Assembly (NCBI RefSeq): GCF_033115175.1
Contig: NC_084850.1
Location: 19,437,218 to 19,501,217 of the forward strand
DNA from: Lepus europaeus
Lineage: Eukaryota > Chordata > Mammalia > Lagomorpha > Leporidae
DNA length: 64,000 nt
Direction of reading: 5' to 3'
Position 1 is the first letter of the stretch. Each line of letters starts with the position of its first letter. Shown here piece by piece: positions 34,406-46,100 of this stretch. Made by a program: the position numbers and the translations under genes. The notes under the pieces were generated by a model. That model saw only the letters and a program-made list of their open reading frames with translations, was not told the origin of the DNA and ran no database searches.

Positions 34406-35339
34406 AGAAAACTCCATCACCGCCTCCACCCTTCACCAATTAACATCTTACAAGATTATCAACTAGAATTAGATGAAGCCACACAAAGAAAGACCAGGGG
34501 CCAATCACCTCACCTTTGTGTATAAAGGGGGTGAATATCTCATATGCCAGAGAGTGGGGTGGATGTGTTTTTAATTGTCAGAGTACAACGAGAAAGTGAG
34601 TCAAAGTAATGCTTTTCCAATTAGGCCTTTGAAAATAAAGTAGGAAATGAAAAACAGAGTGGATATTGAAAGTCAAACATCTAAGCATGATATTAACCAG
34701 CAATTGATCTGGAGCAGGGCTTTTCTGTGCATATTAGAAAGGCAGAGTTGTCTCAGCAGCAAGAGATCTTTTATTTCCTCTTACTTGAAGTAAGAAAACT
34801 GATTACCACCTTCAGCTTTATTCAAGATTTCCAGGGATTTGTATGGAAATGTTATCAGATCACCCTAGGCTACCTATGATGTCATCTCTATCAGAATCAC
34901 TTCCTTTTTTCCATACACATAAGATTAAGAGTTCACTTCTGATGATACATGTCATCTACTAATACAGATGAATATTTGTAGGACAAATAGATAAACATAC
35001 ACTTATAGAATTATGCAACACAAGTGCAAGAATCAGCCTCCACTTTGAAATTCCCAAACCATCATCTAAAAAGCACATGGCTTTTGAAGGTAAACAACAT
35101 TGAGAGGTAATATACTAAGTCATTTTTTTCCTCTTACTAAATCTAGGAAACACATGTACACACTGGAAAAACTGCTCTTGAGACAGGAGAATTGCAGTAT
35201 TACTGCCAAGATCACCAAAACACTAGTGCAAGAGTTCTGGTCTTTATTTACATAGCAGATGGGAGAGGGAAATATCTAAGAGGCATGCTGACATTAACCC
35301 TTGATATTATTGTTGTGGAAGGAAAAGAGCACTGAGTTC
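34406..35339. other. Intergenic DNA, nothing recognised
   Basis: No coding signal or familiar repeat is visible. Confidence 0.5.
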
Positions 35340-35830
35340 AGAGGCATGCGTTTCAGTGTTGGCTCTGCTACTGGCTGTGTGATCTTGGGCAGGTCATTTA
35401 TCTTTTCTTTTTTAAAGATTTTGTTCACTTATTTGAGAGATAGAGTTACAGACAAAGAGCTGGAAAGACAGAGAGAAACATCTTCCATCCACTGTTTCAC
35501 TCCCCAAATGGCCACAATGGCTGGAGGTGAGCCAATCCAAAGCCAGGAGCCAGGAGCTTTTTCTGGGTCTCCCACGTGGGTGCAGGGGCCCCAGGACTTG
35601 GGCCATCTTCCAGTGCTTTCCCAGGCCATAGCAGAGAGCTGGATTGGAAGTGGAGCAGCCAGGACACCAACCAGTGCCCATATGGGATGCTGGTGCTCCA
35701 GGTGGAGGCTTAGCCTACTATGCCATAGCACCAGCCCTGTCATTTACCTTTTCTAACACTCAGTATTTACATATTTTAAATGAAGGAAATAATGCTAACC
35801 CCCAGGTGGTTGAAAACTTTGAATGAGATG
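35340..35830 (-). repeat. MIR SINE (minus) split by a CSINE
   Basis: The MIR core CTGGCTGTGTGATCTTGGGCAGGTCA (about 35371-35396) continues after the CSINE as GTCATTTACCTTTTC... to about 35830. Confidence 0.75.
35412..35738 (-). mobile_element. CSINE inside MIR
   Basis: Reverse-oriented. The flanks GTCATTTATCTTTTCT (about 35395) and GTCATTTACCTTTTCT (about 35740) form a 16-bp duplication with one mismatch. Confidence 0.9.
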
Positions 35831-37139
35831 ATGAATGTGAAAGAAATTAGAATTCAGAATAGTGCCATGTGGCAAAGTACAGATTTATTATTGTTTACCT
35901 GCTGAGCTATTACACAGGAATAAGTGGGTTGTGGATGGGGAACATTGATAGCAGGGGTTTCCATGATTGTGCAGGAGCAAGTACTGAGCTTAGAATAGAC
36001 ACAGGCTGTCTACCAGATTGAAAAGATGGGTGAGTTTGAGAAATCGTCATTTTATGTGGAAAACATGACAAAAGGTATTGCTGCCATCTCTGGGGCCAAG
36101 ATTTGCCTTTCTCCTTCAGCTTGATGAAAGACACTGGGTATCAATGTGCGTGACCCTAACAGTTCTGTGATGAAAAGAAAGTGAACACTTCTCAGCTGTC
36201 ACTAACTCTGGAAGAGCTAAAGGGACATTATAATGTTTATAGAAATCAAGTGGGCCAATCTGGGAGGCTGTAAGGCTCCACTAGGGCGCAAATGCTTATT
36301 GGGTATCGCATGCCCAAATCCTCATCCTCGAAGCAAGAGAAGACAGAAACTCAGGCATCCATGAAATGTTACAAAAACAGAAAAAGCCCTGCTTCAGCCA
36401 CAGGCCCAACCTGGGATGGAGCAGCATGCTCAACAATTCCATTTGGAATCCTTTGTTTAGAATTGAGGAATCAAATTTTTCAAGTGAAACTATGTCATGC
36501 ATCAGGGCCAGAATGATTTTTAGCTTCTTTCCGAAGTTTGAAGATGCATGGTCTTGCCCTTTTTCATTATGCTTTTGCTAGGGGAAGGAGTAATGTTGGC
36601 CACAATCTGGTTAAAGTGAGAAAGCTGCAGGCTGTTTCTGGTATCAGTTGGAAAAGTGAGACAATCCCTTAGGATGCCACGTGGTCAGTCTTGGTTTGAA
36701 GGACCCTACCAAAAGGAAAGTGAAGGGGTTATGGTTTCCAAGTCAAAGGGCAATGGGTACAGTGGGGAGTGAGACACACAAGCAGAAGGGCCTCTATGCT
36801 CGCAACTCAAGAACAGTCCCATTAGCTACTTTATATGCTGGGAATTCACTTAGTGAGTAGGAAAACCTCTGCTGTAGGGCACAGGTACCAAGGAAGACAA
36901 GTACACAATTTTAGGGAGCATGTAAACTTGCTCCTGATTCACTGCTCTTTAGTGGCAGAAACAGGAAAGGACAGACAGTATGATATCTCCACATTCTCAG
37001 GATTCACAGCAGAAAATTATGATCAGGTTTGGCAAAAAGAATTCTCTTCTTTAAACCGAAGTTCAATAAAAGAACAGATCCTTTCTTCTCTCTGGAGACT
37101 GGCTTCCTGAAAAACAAGATAAACATGATGTTTAAGAAG
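35831..37139. other. Intergenic DNA, nothing recognised
   Basis: Several short frames under 95 codons without recognisable domains. I see no gene. Confidence 0.5.
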
Positions 37140-37149
37140 CTGGCTATGA

Positions 37150-37503
37150 GGTCAAATGTGCCCAGGTTTGAGTGCCAGCCCCACCACTGTCTAACTGTGT
37201 GACCTTAGGCAAGTTACCTAAGCCTTTCTGAGTCCTGCTGTCCTCCTGTTTCATGGGGATATCAATAACAGCTACCTCCTCGGGGTATGGTGAGGATTAA
37301 ATGAGTCAAACTCACATGAGGATATGTCAAAAAGTTCAGGGAAAATGGAATTAAAAGATAAATTTGTCTTGGTGCAAATTTTTTTTAGAAATTCATGCAC
37401 AGTGTTTTCATTGCATGCATTTTCCATAAATGTCAAGAACCTTCATGTAAAGCCCTAGAACAGTGGCTGGCACATACATGCTCAATAAACATCCATTGTT
37501 ATT
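37150..37503 (-). repeat. MIR SINE (minus) split by a small insert
   Basis: AACTGTGTGACCTTAGGCAAG lies in the left part (37150-37317). The right part (37448-37503) continues as AGAACAGTGGCTGGCACAT..CTCAATAAAC. Confidence 0.75.
37318..37447. mobile_element. MITE-like insert (possible mariner-type)
   Basis: About 130 bp inside the MIR. The ends are imperfect inverted repeats: GTCAAAAAGTTCAGGGAAAATG at left against CATTTTCCATAAATGTC at right. A related internal sequence (GGAAAATAGAATTAAAATATAAG) occurs near 63715. Family assignment is from memory and tentative. Confidence 0.45.
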
Positions 37504-37689
37504 TTAGTATTAAAAGCAGTGTCTCTATATGTGGTAGTCAAATTACTATGTGGTCAAGTTGCTTCTTAGCTTTGTGGGTAGGATCAAGAATTTCGAAGGC
37601 AGAGAATGAAGATTAAGTGAAATAATATGCTCAAATATTTAGCACTAATGGGCTCTAATGTTTGTTTTCTTAAAAATATGCTCAAGTCC

Positions 37690-38735
37690 CACTAATCTCT
37701 TTAGCTTCCATTTCATTTCTCTTCACTTCTTCAAGGCTAAATCTTTCTAAGAAGTTGCTGACATTCAGTCTCCATTTTCTCATCTCCCACTCACTCTTCA
37801 ACCCTCTCCAACCTGGCCTCTGTCTGTATTACATAAGGGGAACTGCTCTTTTACATATTGGAAAACACTCTTAACAAGGTTCCCAACATCTCTGATGCCA
37901 CATCCAATAGAAATTCCTCTGTCCTTCTCTTCTCTTGGACAGCTTTTGACATAGCTGGTTACTCCATCTGGTTTGAAACACTGTTACAAGTTTCTGTTGT
38001 GCACCAGACTGTTCTGGTTCTCTTTCTACTGCACTGGCCTCTCCTTCCAAATGTCCTTTGTTGGTTTCTCATGTCCCCAGCCTCTAAATGTGTTAATTCT
38101 TCTGGATTCTGTCCTCTGTTCTCCTCTGTATTTAAATCTTCTGCCTGTGTGATCATATCCAATAGCCATAAATGTCATTTATACACTATACTATACTGAT
38201 GAGTCCTAAATGGTTATCTAGACTTCTCTTCTGAATTCCACACTTACATATAAAACTGTTGAAATGGTATGTCCACTTGACTGTTTTATGGGTGCCTTCA
38301 GATTCACATGACCAAACAGAATGGTGTTGTCTGATAGTTTTTACCGTTTTGATATGTAACACTATGCACCCAATTACCCAAGCAGGAAACTTAAGGGCTA
38401 GCCAGATTCTCCTCTCTTCCTCACTACTCCCATCCAATCAATTGGTAAGTCCTAAGTGATAAACTTTCCAAGTGTATCTCCAATACATCGACTTCTATCT
38501 TTACTACTGCTGCTTAATCCAGGCTATCATCCTCTCCTGTCTCCTAGCCCATCTCTTCCTTTGGATTCTTGCCATTCTCCAATCTATTGTCCCCACAACA
38601 GCTTTTGTGATCTTATCAAATGCAAATAGGATTACACTTAAAATCCTTCCATGGCTCACCAAGTCACTTAGAATATGAAATCTAGTATCCCAGCATGACC
38701 CATAAGGCCCTGCATCACTTGGCCTCTGTGTCATA
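37690..38735 (+). repeat. Ancient L2-like LINE remnant
   Basis: A pyrimidine-rich, diverged sequence with the L2-type string CTTCCATGGCTCACCAAGTCAC...CATAAGGCCCTGCATCACTTGGCCT near its right end. No frame is preserved. Confidence 0.5.
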
Positions 38736-39499
38736 GGCACATGAAAGCAGCAGGTCCGTATTACTGGGGCAGGAGGAGACTTTGCTTCCCTTCCTTTGAC
38801 AAATATTTATCTGGATCTCTTGCAGGAAATCTTTCAGAATCTCCAAAATTCCTATTCAAAGATTCATGTGGTTCATTTTAAAATGACACTCATATAAAAT
38901 ACAAAAAGATGAAAATATTTCAAGAGGTGATTATGTCCTACACCAAATCTACCAATTAGGAAGTGGAGGTGAAAAAACCAGACAGTTAACAAAGTCTGTT
39001 GGTGTTTGTTACCATCAGGGAAGATTGGGAGAGCAGCAGCATGCATAAGAGCATGGAATTTGCTATATATTCTGGTCTTTTTATTTGGAACTCAAGGAAA
39101 TTTTCCTCCTCCCCACTATGTTCTCTGATGCCTTCCTCTCTACAATGGTGGAATGGCAGAGTCCAGACTGTTGGCATAGTCAGGCACCCATGCCACTATC
39201 TCTCAACTACTCTCCCCAGGCAAGAATATCCCCTTACCATTGTCCCAAAGTAGTACTGCTCTTTGCTCTTTTACTTTCTTTCTGAGCCTTCTGCTTTGCT
39301 CCTTTATTTTAGGATATGATAAATGGTGACCCATGTGCAGTTAAATAATGTCACTCATCACTAATTCCAACCATTGTGCACTTGATTTCATTGAGAATTC
39401 TTTTTGATGATTTTACAACAGCGCAAGAGCCAAGAGATAAACTATGTCTGCCACCTGCTAGTGTGTGACCTTATCCTCTGAAAAGAGCTGCACTTTTGG
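38736..39499. other. Intergenic DNA, nothing recognised
   Basis: No gene or clear repeat. Confidence 0.5.
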
Positions 39500-39745
39500 G
39501 GGCTGGCATTGTGGCACAGTGAGTAAGGTTGCTGCCTGCAATGCCAGCATCCCATATAGGTGCTGGTTCCCTGCTTCTTCACTTCTGATCTAGCTCCCTG
39601 CTAACTCACCTGGGAAAGCAGTGGAAGCTGGTCCAAGTATTTGGGTCTCTTCCACCCATGTGGGAGACCCAGATGAAACTCCTGGGCCCTGGCATCTGCC
39701 CAGCCCAGCCCTGGCTGATTTGGGTAATGAACCAGAGTATGGAAC

Positions 39746-39792
<47 letters not shown>

Positions 39793-39865
39793 TCCCTCTC
39801 CCTCTCCCTCTCCCCCCCCCATAACTCTGCCTTTCAAATAAATAAATCTTTAAAAAAAACAAAAA
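39500..39865 (+). mobile_element. CSINE with (CT)n expansion
   Basis: GGGGGCTGGCATTGTGGC to TTTCAAATAAATAAATCTTTAAAAAAAAC. The pyrimidine microsatellite runs 39751-39819. Confidence 0.92.
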
Positions 39866-39939
39866 CAAGACTTACACTTTTGTATGACTTACTCTGAGCC
39901 ATGTATGGTGCTAAGCTTTTGAGTATATTATTTCTTTTA

Positions 39940-40266
39940 AAAAAGATTTATTTTTATTTATTTAAAAGGCACAGTTATGAGAGAGATGGAAAGAGAGAGA
40001 GATAAAGTCTTCCATCTGCTGGTTCACTCCCCAAATGGCTGCAACATCTAGGGCTGGGCCAGACCAAAGCCAGGAGCCAGGAGCTTCTTCCCGATCTCCC
40101 ACATGGGTGCCTCTCTCCAAGGACATGGACAATCTTCTACTGCTTTTCCCAGGCACATTAGCAGGGAGCTAGATCAGAAGTGGAGCAGCCAGGACACAAA
40201 CCAGTGCCCATATAGAATGAGGCATCACAGGTGGTGGCCTTACCCACTACACCACAACGTCAGACC
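39940..40266 (-). mobile_element. CSINE
   Basis: Reverse-oriented, AAAAAAGATTTATTTTTATTTA to CACAACGTCAGACCC. The flanks TTGAGTATATTATTT and TTGAATATATTATTT are the duplication. Confidence 0.9.
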
Positions 40267-40804
40267 CTTGAATATATTATTTAATTTAATCTTCACAGAA
40301 ACCCTATCCTATGAGCACTATTTTTATTCTCATTATACAGATGAGGCAAATGAGGCACGCAGAGATTAAGAAACGGGATTAAATTCCTGAAGCTAATAAT
40401 TTCAAAGCTGGGATTTGAACCCTGAACCTAGGCCATGAAGATTTTCTTGTCAGTCTACTCAGATCACCCTTATTTGGAAGCTCCTGTGGACATCTCTTTC
40501 AAATTCAACATGCAGCCCAAGGGTCATGGTCTTGCCTCAGCTGACATTTTCCCTAACTACAGAGTCCTGAGGTGGCCCTATATGCATGGCTGAATCTGAA
40601 CATCTGGGACAGAACAAGCTAATCCTCATGGATTTGTTCATCTTTCTGAGTCACCTTGGTTACCATGGTTAAGTTAGGCTCAGATTAAATAACCCAGTGG
40701 AGCTGCTTATAGCAAAATTTTAAAAAATGCTCAGGACATTTTACACAATCTGAAATCTGCACTATGGGAGACTAAGACAAAATCAATTATATCTATGAAA
40801 AATA
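40267..40804 (+). repeat. MIR SINE (about 40267-40440), then VGLL1 3' flank
   Basis: MIR core: TCTCATTATACAGATGAGGCAAATGAGGCACGCAGAG followed by GGGATTTGAACCC. Bases 40441-40804 have no recognised element. They may include VGLL1 3'UTR, but I found no convincing minus-strand polyadenylation signal. Confidence 0.65.
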
Positions 40805-40974
40805 CTAAATTATAGAAATGAGCCTCCTCTTAGCACTGGTATTCACACTACCAGTGCCCCACATTTGTTCTTCAGATTCAGAGTACATTTTCAAAGGCCG
40901 AACCAGATACATACTTTCATTTGCAAGGCTGGTACTGGCAGGTCCATGATTGGGGGAGACATATATTTTCTTAT
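40805..40974 (-). pseudogene. VGLL1: VGLL1 last-exon relic
   Basis: On the minus strand a strong acceptor (CTTCTTCTCCTTTTCTAG) ends at 40975. The exon begins at 40974 in the phase expected from the preceding exon, giving ...HY-KKIYVS. The segment KKIYVS...ASTSLANES and then KMYS....MWG aligns with the VGLL1 C-terminus. Beyond that it diverges from the mammalian ending and runs to a stop at 40805. It lies downstream of a premature stop and a broken donor, so it is probably no longer translated. Confidence 0.7.
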
Positions 40975-42755
40975 CTAGAAAAGGAGAAGAAGCAAACATG
41001 ATTCGAAGTGACATCTCTGAAGCTGGACTAGAAAGTGCCCACCAGCACCCCCAGTAACCCTAAATGGCCTGCCTGTCACTTTTGGGAAGCCTGGCTTATT
41101 TTCTCTTATCAGATGCCACAAAAATAGAGCAGCTTCTCTGTTTTCTAAGGCTCCTTAGGTTGTGTTCCCATCTTCCTGAGTCAGGGTCACTGACTTCCCC
41201 AATAGATCCCGGACCTTCAGTTACCAATGACTACAACTGATCTCTGCATTAGTAAGAGAGCATGCAGAGTTCCCAGCAGCTGAAACTTAAGTGATGAACA
41301 CTTGCTTGTCAATGTATCTAAAGGTGTCAGAAATAGTATAATGCCTACATTATAGTTTTTGTTATGATGCCCTGGCATATAGTAGGTGCTCGCTAAATAT
41401 TTACTGAATTGGATTTGAACTGTACAGAGTTGTTATATTTGGAAGGTGCTGATTTGAGCCATCTGTGCTTTAACCAACTGTTAAAACAGAACTCTGATGT
41501 GTGTATGCACAGGCATATATACAAACACAGTTGGCCTAATTTTCCCTCCAAATCCAGTAGGAAGAGACTTGTGAAAAAGTATGGGGTGGGAATTTTCACA
41601 AGTTTCCCACACATGACATTTTTATGACTAACTCTCTATGTAGATTCCTAATCAAACTCTGGAAGTGATGGAGTGTTATTTTAATGGGGAATTTGTTTGT
41701 GATACTAGGATGAAACACAGGACCTGACTTAGGTAGGCTATGGTGAATGGGCCCTTTGTGTACTCTATGCTTAGTTCAAAGTAAAGACAGCTTCCAGTTC
41801 TTTCCTTAAGGTATAGAACACTAGAATCACAGATGCACATGGACTAGGGAGCTGCAAAAGAAAATGCATCCCAAGTACAGAACACCAGAGGATGCAGATT
41901 TGGCCCCATGAGACTATAAAAATATATATTATAACAAATATTTCATGTGAAAAGCAAAGCTCGCAGCATAGTGGATAGCCTTCTTCATGAAAGTATAGTG
42001 TAGGCCAATCATTCCCCATGCTTTTACAAAGAAAGGAGTCTTGTTCCTGATGGATATCTTACATCAAGTAGGAACAAATTAAATATTTATTGGATGAGTG
42101 AGTGCATGAAGAAGTGAGTGACCCTTATGGGTATTTTGATTTCAGGGGGTAGAGTAGTGGTCAGAGGGCAGGAATCTAAAGGAAACCAAGTAGGAGGAGC
42201 CCAGGGCACAGGAGTAAGCCACAGACAGCCAGGCCCTGTTACTTCTACAGGTAGCATTGGGGCTGCCTCTCCCATTGCTTTGAATTTTAATGCATGGAGC
42301 AGATGGTTGGTGTAGATCGCTCTTGTTTGTGCTCATGAGCCTGGCATCATTGCAAGTTGCCAACCTGTTTGAGAGTAATGTTTGAGCCAGTAGCTACGTC
42401 AAATGGCTCAGTTTTGATGATAGATTATTTAGTGGCTCCCAACAAGGTAGATGCAGGACCCTACAATTTTAGGCAGTAGCCCATCATTTTTGTAGGGTAA
42501 GGCCAAGTCAACAGACTGCAGTGAATATTTCAGGCCAAATCTGGCTGGTTGACTATTTATCAGTCATTAAACTGTGCATACCAATGAAGCTTAGTGAAGA
42601 TATATGGAACATTTAAGCAGAACATTCTGTTCCTCAGCAGCCCCATGTCAGAGAGGCAACAATTAGTCTTGGCATCCCATGTCATGCTAACTTACTCCCC
42701 ATTGCCACCAATCAAAGGCAGCCTTCCAAGTAGGCATTTGAAGCCATCTCCTTAT
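40975..42755 (-). other. VGLL1: VGLL1 last intron (sequence after mutated donor)
   Basis: This lies between the exon at 42756-43175 and the last-exon relic. A short L2/MIR-like tail is seen at about 41365-41410 (GGCATATAGTAGGTGCTCGCTAAATATTTA). Nothing else is recognised. If the donor is dead this becomes 3'UTR-like read-through sequence. Confidence 0.6.
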
Positions 42756-43175
42756 AGTGCACAGAGCTGGGAGGCAGGGAAAAGGGCAATCCCATGCTTC
42801 CAGCTATCTTGACAGGGTGGCACTATTCCCTCATAACACATTCCTGAAGAAGGGAGAGGCATCTGTTTTGCTGGAAGGGACTTAGGAGGGGCTCACATTT
42901 CTCATCAGGCTGGGGCTCCTGAGCCAAGTGCTCAGTGGGGAAGGCATGAGGATAGCCAGGCTCTGGGGGCCTGGAGCTGGCGAGGGAGGAGAAATGCCAC
43001 AGCTCCCTGGGCTGAGCAGAAGGGGTCCCAGTCAGGGACAATGGATACTGATCCACAACTACAGGACCAGACTCATCCAAGCTACAGTTGGCAACGCCAT
43101 GTGCAAGAGACACTTCTGGCTGTGGCTTTGTCCATGAAGAAGAGAAACGCCACTGATTTGGAGGCATGTCACCAT
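42756..43175 (-). CDS. VGLL1: VGLL1 coding exon with premature stop
   Basis: The acceptor TTCTTTTTCAG ends at 43176, and the exon starts ATGGTGACATGCC in the phase that completes the split codon from the TDU exon. Visible VGLL1 signatures in order: PPNQWRF, WTKPQPEV, a Ser/Pro-rich stretch, ELWHFSSLAS, EPGYPHAFP, EPQPDEKCEPLLS. The frame meets TAG at 42823-42825 after ..CVMRE. Past the stop the same frame still resembles VGLL1 (KIAGSMGLPFSLPPSSVHY) for 22 codons to 42756. There the donor reads ATAAGG instead of GTAAGG. The region is outside the TEAD-binding domain and of unknown function in the family. Confidence 0.85.
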
Positions 43176-46100
43176 CTGAAAAAGAAAGATTATGAAGATA
43201 TGTTAGGTGTTTATTCTTTTCAAAATGGAAGTAGATTAATGTTTTTTCTGGCTAATACATACTTGAAGAAAATATAGAAAAGGCTAAAAAACACCCTAAT
43301 CATAATATCCAGAAATAGCAGATATCCTCTTTTAGTTGTACTTCTCTCTAGAACATATTTTCACAACACATGTTGTTATGAAAGCTGCTTTTGCTTCATT
43401 AAAATATCATGACCATCCTCCTATTGCCGTGAATACAGTCAAAGAGCAGCTTTTTAAATGGCTGTTCAGTACTCTGCATTAAAGCAAAGATGTGACTAAC
43501 AGAATGTATATCTGTGGGCAGCTCAATTATTTCTATTTTTTTTTTGTTATCTGAACAACATGGTAATCAGAGTTTTTGTATATACATCTTTGCCCCCATG
43601 TCCAATGAGCTTCTTAGTGGAACTTTTCTAGAAGGAAAAATGCTTGATTTGTGTTTGGTTGATGCTGTTGCTTAACTTCCATGTTGTTAGCTATTTTATA
43701 GCTGGTACTTTACATATACCAAACTAGAAGACTCTATAGAACTTTACAAAGGGTTCAGTGCTTGCCTGTGTTGGTCACCACACAACTCTAGGGGTTGAAA
43801 CTCTAGATTTCAAGGAACTGGGGACATGGGAAAGCTAAGAAACAGAACCAAGATAGCAATGCAGAATAGCCCAGTGGGGAACTGAGCTAGAGGAATGAGT
43901 GATAGGTAGGGAAGGAGTTTCTTGGACCTCATCCTGCAAAAGCATAATGTTCAGGGTCAACAGGTGACTCCGTTTCTTCTTGCAAAGTTGAGGAATGGAC
44001 ACAGTGTCTCTTTTGGTCCCATAGACATTATTCTGATTGTCTATCATAGTGGTTAAATCTAGGATATTGCTTGTCTAGGACAGCTCATGACATGAATGAA
44101 TGTTTTCTCCAATCTCAGCACCCACTCAGGTGAGACAGGAGGAGGGAAAAAGCTCTGCAAGGTGGAGCTTAAATCTTGGAGCCATTCATCTATTCAAGAT
44201 AACAGAGGAGGAATGTGTGGGTGTGGATACAAAGAAATATTGGCTGCCTTGTACACTGGCCTCTTTGCCCTCCACATGTGTTTCTGGCAGCTCGCCCCAA
44301 AGTTCAAGTTGATGGGCTGGCACTGCGGCAGAGCAGGTTAAAGCCCTGGTCTGCAGCACCAGCATCGCATATGGGCACCAGTTCGAGTCCCAGCTGCTCC
44401 ACTTCCATTCCAGCTCTCTGCTATGGCCTGGGAAAGCAATAGAAGATGGCCCAAGTCCTGGGGCCCCTGCACCCGTGTGGGAGACCCGCAAGAAGCTCCT
44501 GGCTCCTGGCTTTGGATCAGCTCAGCTCTGGCCATTGCGGTCATTTGGGGAGTGAACCATTGGATGGAAGACCTCTCTCTCTCTGGCTCTGCATCTCTCT
44601 GTAACTCTGTCTTTCAAATAAATAAATAAATCTTAAAAATAAAAAGTTCAAGTTGACTGGATTTTCTACTTGCTAAAGGAATCTGAATTACATATTTTAT
44701 AAACAACTGGAAGAGTTTGAAGTTTTCCAATACAAAGAAATGATAAAGGTTTAAGGAGACAGAATGTTACCTGGATTTGTCCATTACACATTGTGTACAT
44801 GTATGTAATTAGCACACTGTACTCCATAAATATATACAGTTGTTATTTGTCAATAAAAATAAAAATTGAAAAGTGCATGAAAAAAAACAAACATGTGGCC
44901 CACACAGTGTTACTACAGTGCCTTCACTCACCACCATGACATTCCATGTAATACAGATGATAAAAAAAAGAAGCCCAAACCTATGCGGCATGACATTTGG
45001 CCCAGCATTTTACACCACTGACAATCAGTTTTGGGTGATGGCGGACCTCTTTTAATAAAATCAAGGGCAAAGGAGCATATTGAGATGTGTTCCTGAGACT
45101 GAATCCTATTTTTGAAAATTGATATCTCCAGACCCAAAGCAATCGAGGGCACTCTGTGGTACAAACACTGATTAAACTGGTTTGGTGTAATCATTGTCCA
45201 TGCTCCATATTGAACAAGGGTACTGCATGTCCTATGCACAGATTAGAAACAAAGCACAGCTTCTGACAGCCGGGCCGACTCCATCTGAACTGGCTTTACA
45301 GAGCTCATACATATGACCTAGGTGCTTACTGAGTGTTTGAAATGAGGAAAGCAGGGCCCCAGAGTTCTTTGATTGTTTCTCCTAAGTGCATTAACCTCCA
45401 GAATTCTGGGACTGAAATGTTTAGGCAAGAGAGTGGTTCAAGGTCTCTTATGGTCACCAGAGAACAGTTTGCATGGGAAGTTGTAGGAACACACAGACTG
45501 TCTCAGCCATGAGTTCACAACAACCCAATAGTGGGTCTCAGATAGCCTGGGAAAATCCATCTTCCCAGATTAGGCTTGGGTGTTGGTGGCTCCTAGAGTT
45601 GAGACTCTGAGTTTGGGCAAGCCACCCTTTCTCAGGCTTCTTGGGCCAACTGTTCCAACAACCAGACCCTTTCACCATGTGGACGTGTGAAGGCATCTTA
45701 AATCATACTCTGGGCTGGTTCAAAGTGCTGCTGCCACTAGAAGCGGTTTGGGTGACATTTTCCTACTCGAGTACCCCATAAAGTACCTCAGGAGGTGAGA
45801 GAGGGAGAGATGGTGGAGGTTTTGCTGCCTTCTCAAACCCTAAACTACACTAATGAATGAATAGGAGGGTGAAGTTGGCTTTGATTCAGGGATACTTGGG
45901 GCCTCTGGAATCCCTCAGGCACTTGGTCCTAAAACCAGGACTGTTCAGTGAGTAGTCTCCAGCTCCCATTCTGCCTCTTTTGGATGAAACTGGTAGGCCA
46001 TTCGTCTTACCTCTCCCCCAACCCACCCAAGCACATCCAGAAACCCCACCCACACCTACCCATATTCACTTCTGGGAGCTCCAGAACTCTCTGGAAGACA

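Noticed and set aside
44313..44643. A functional tRNA gene in CSINE 5' regions
   Set aside because: CSINEs have tRNA-like A/B-box resemblance, but the copies are embedded in full SINEs with A-rich tails and do not form a complete tRNA.
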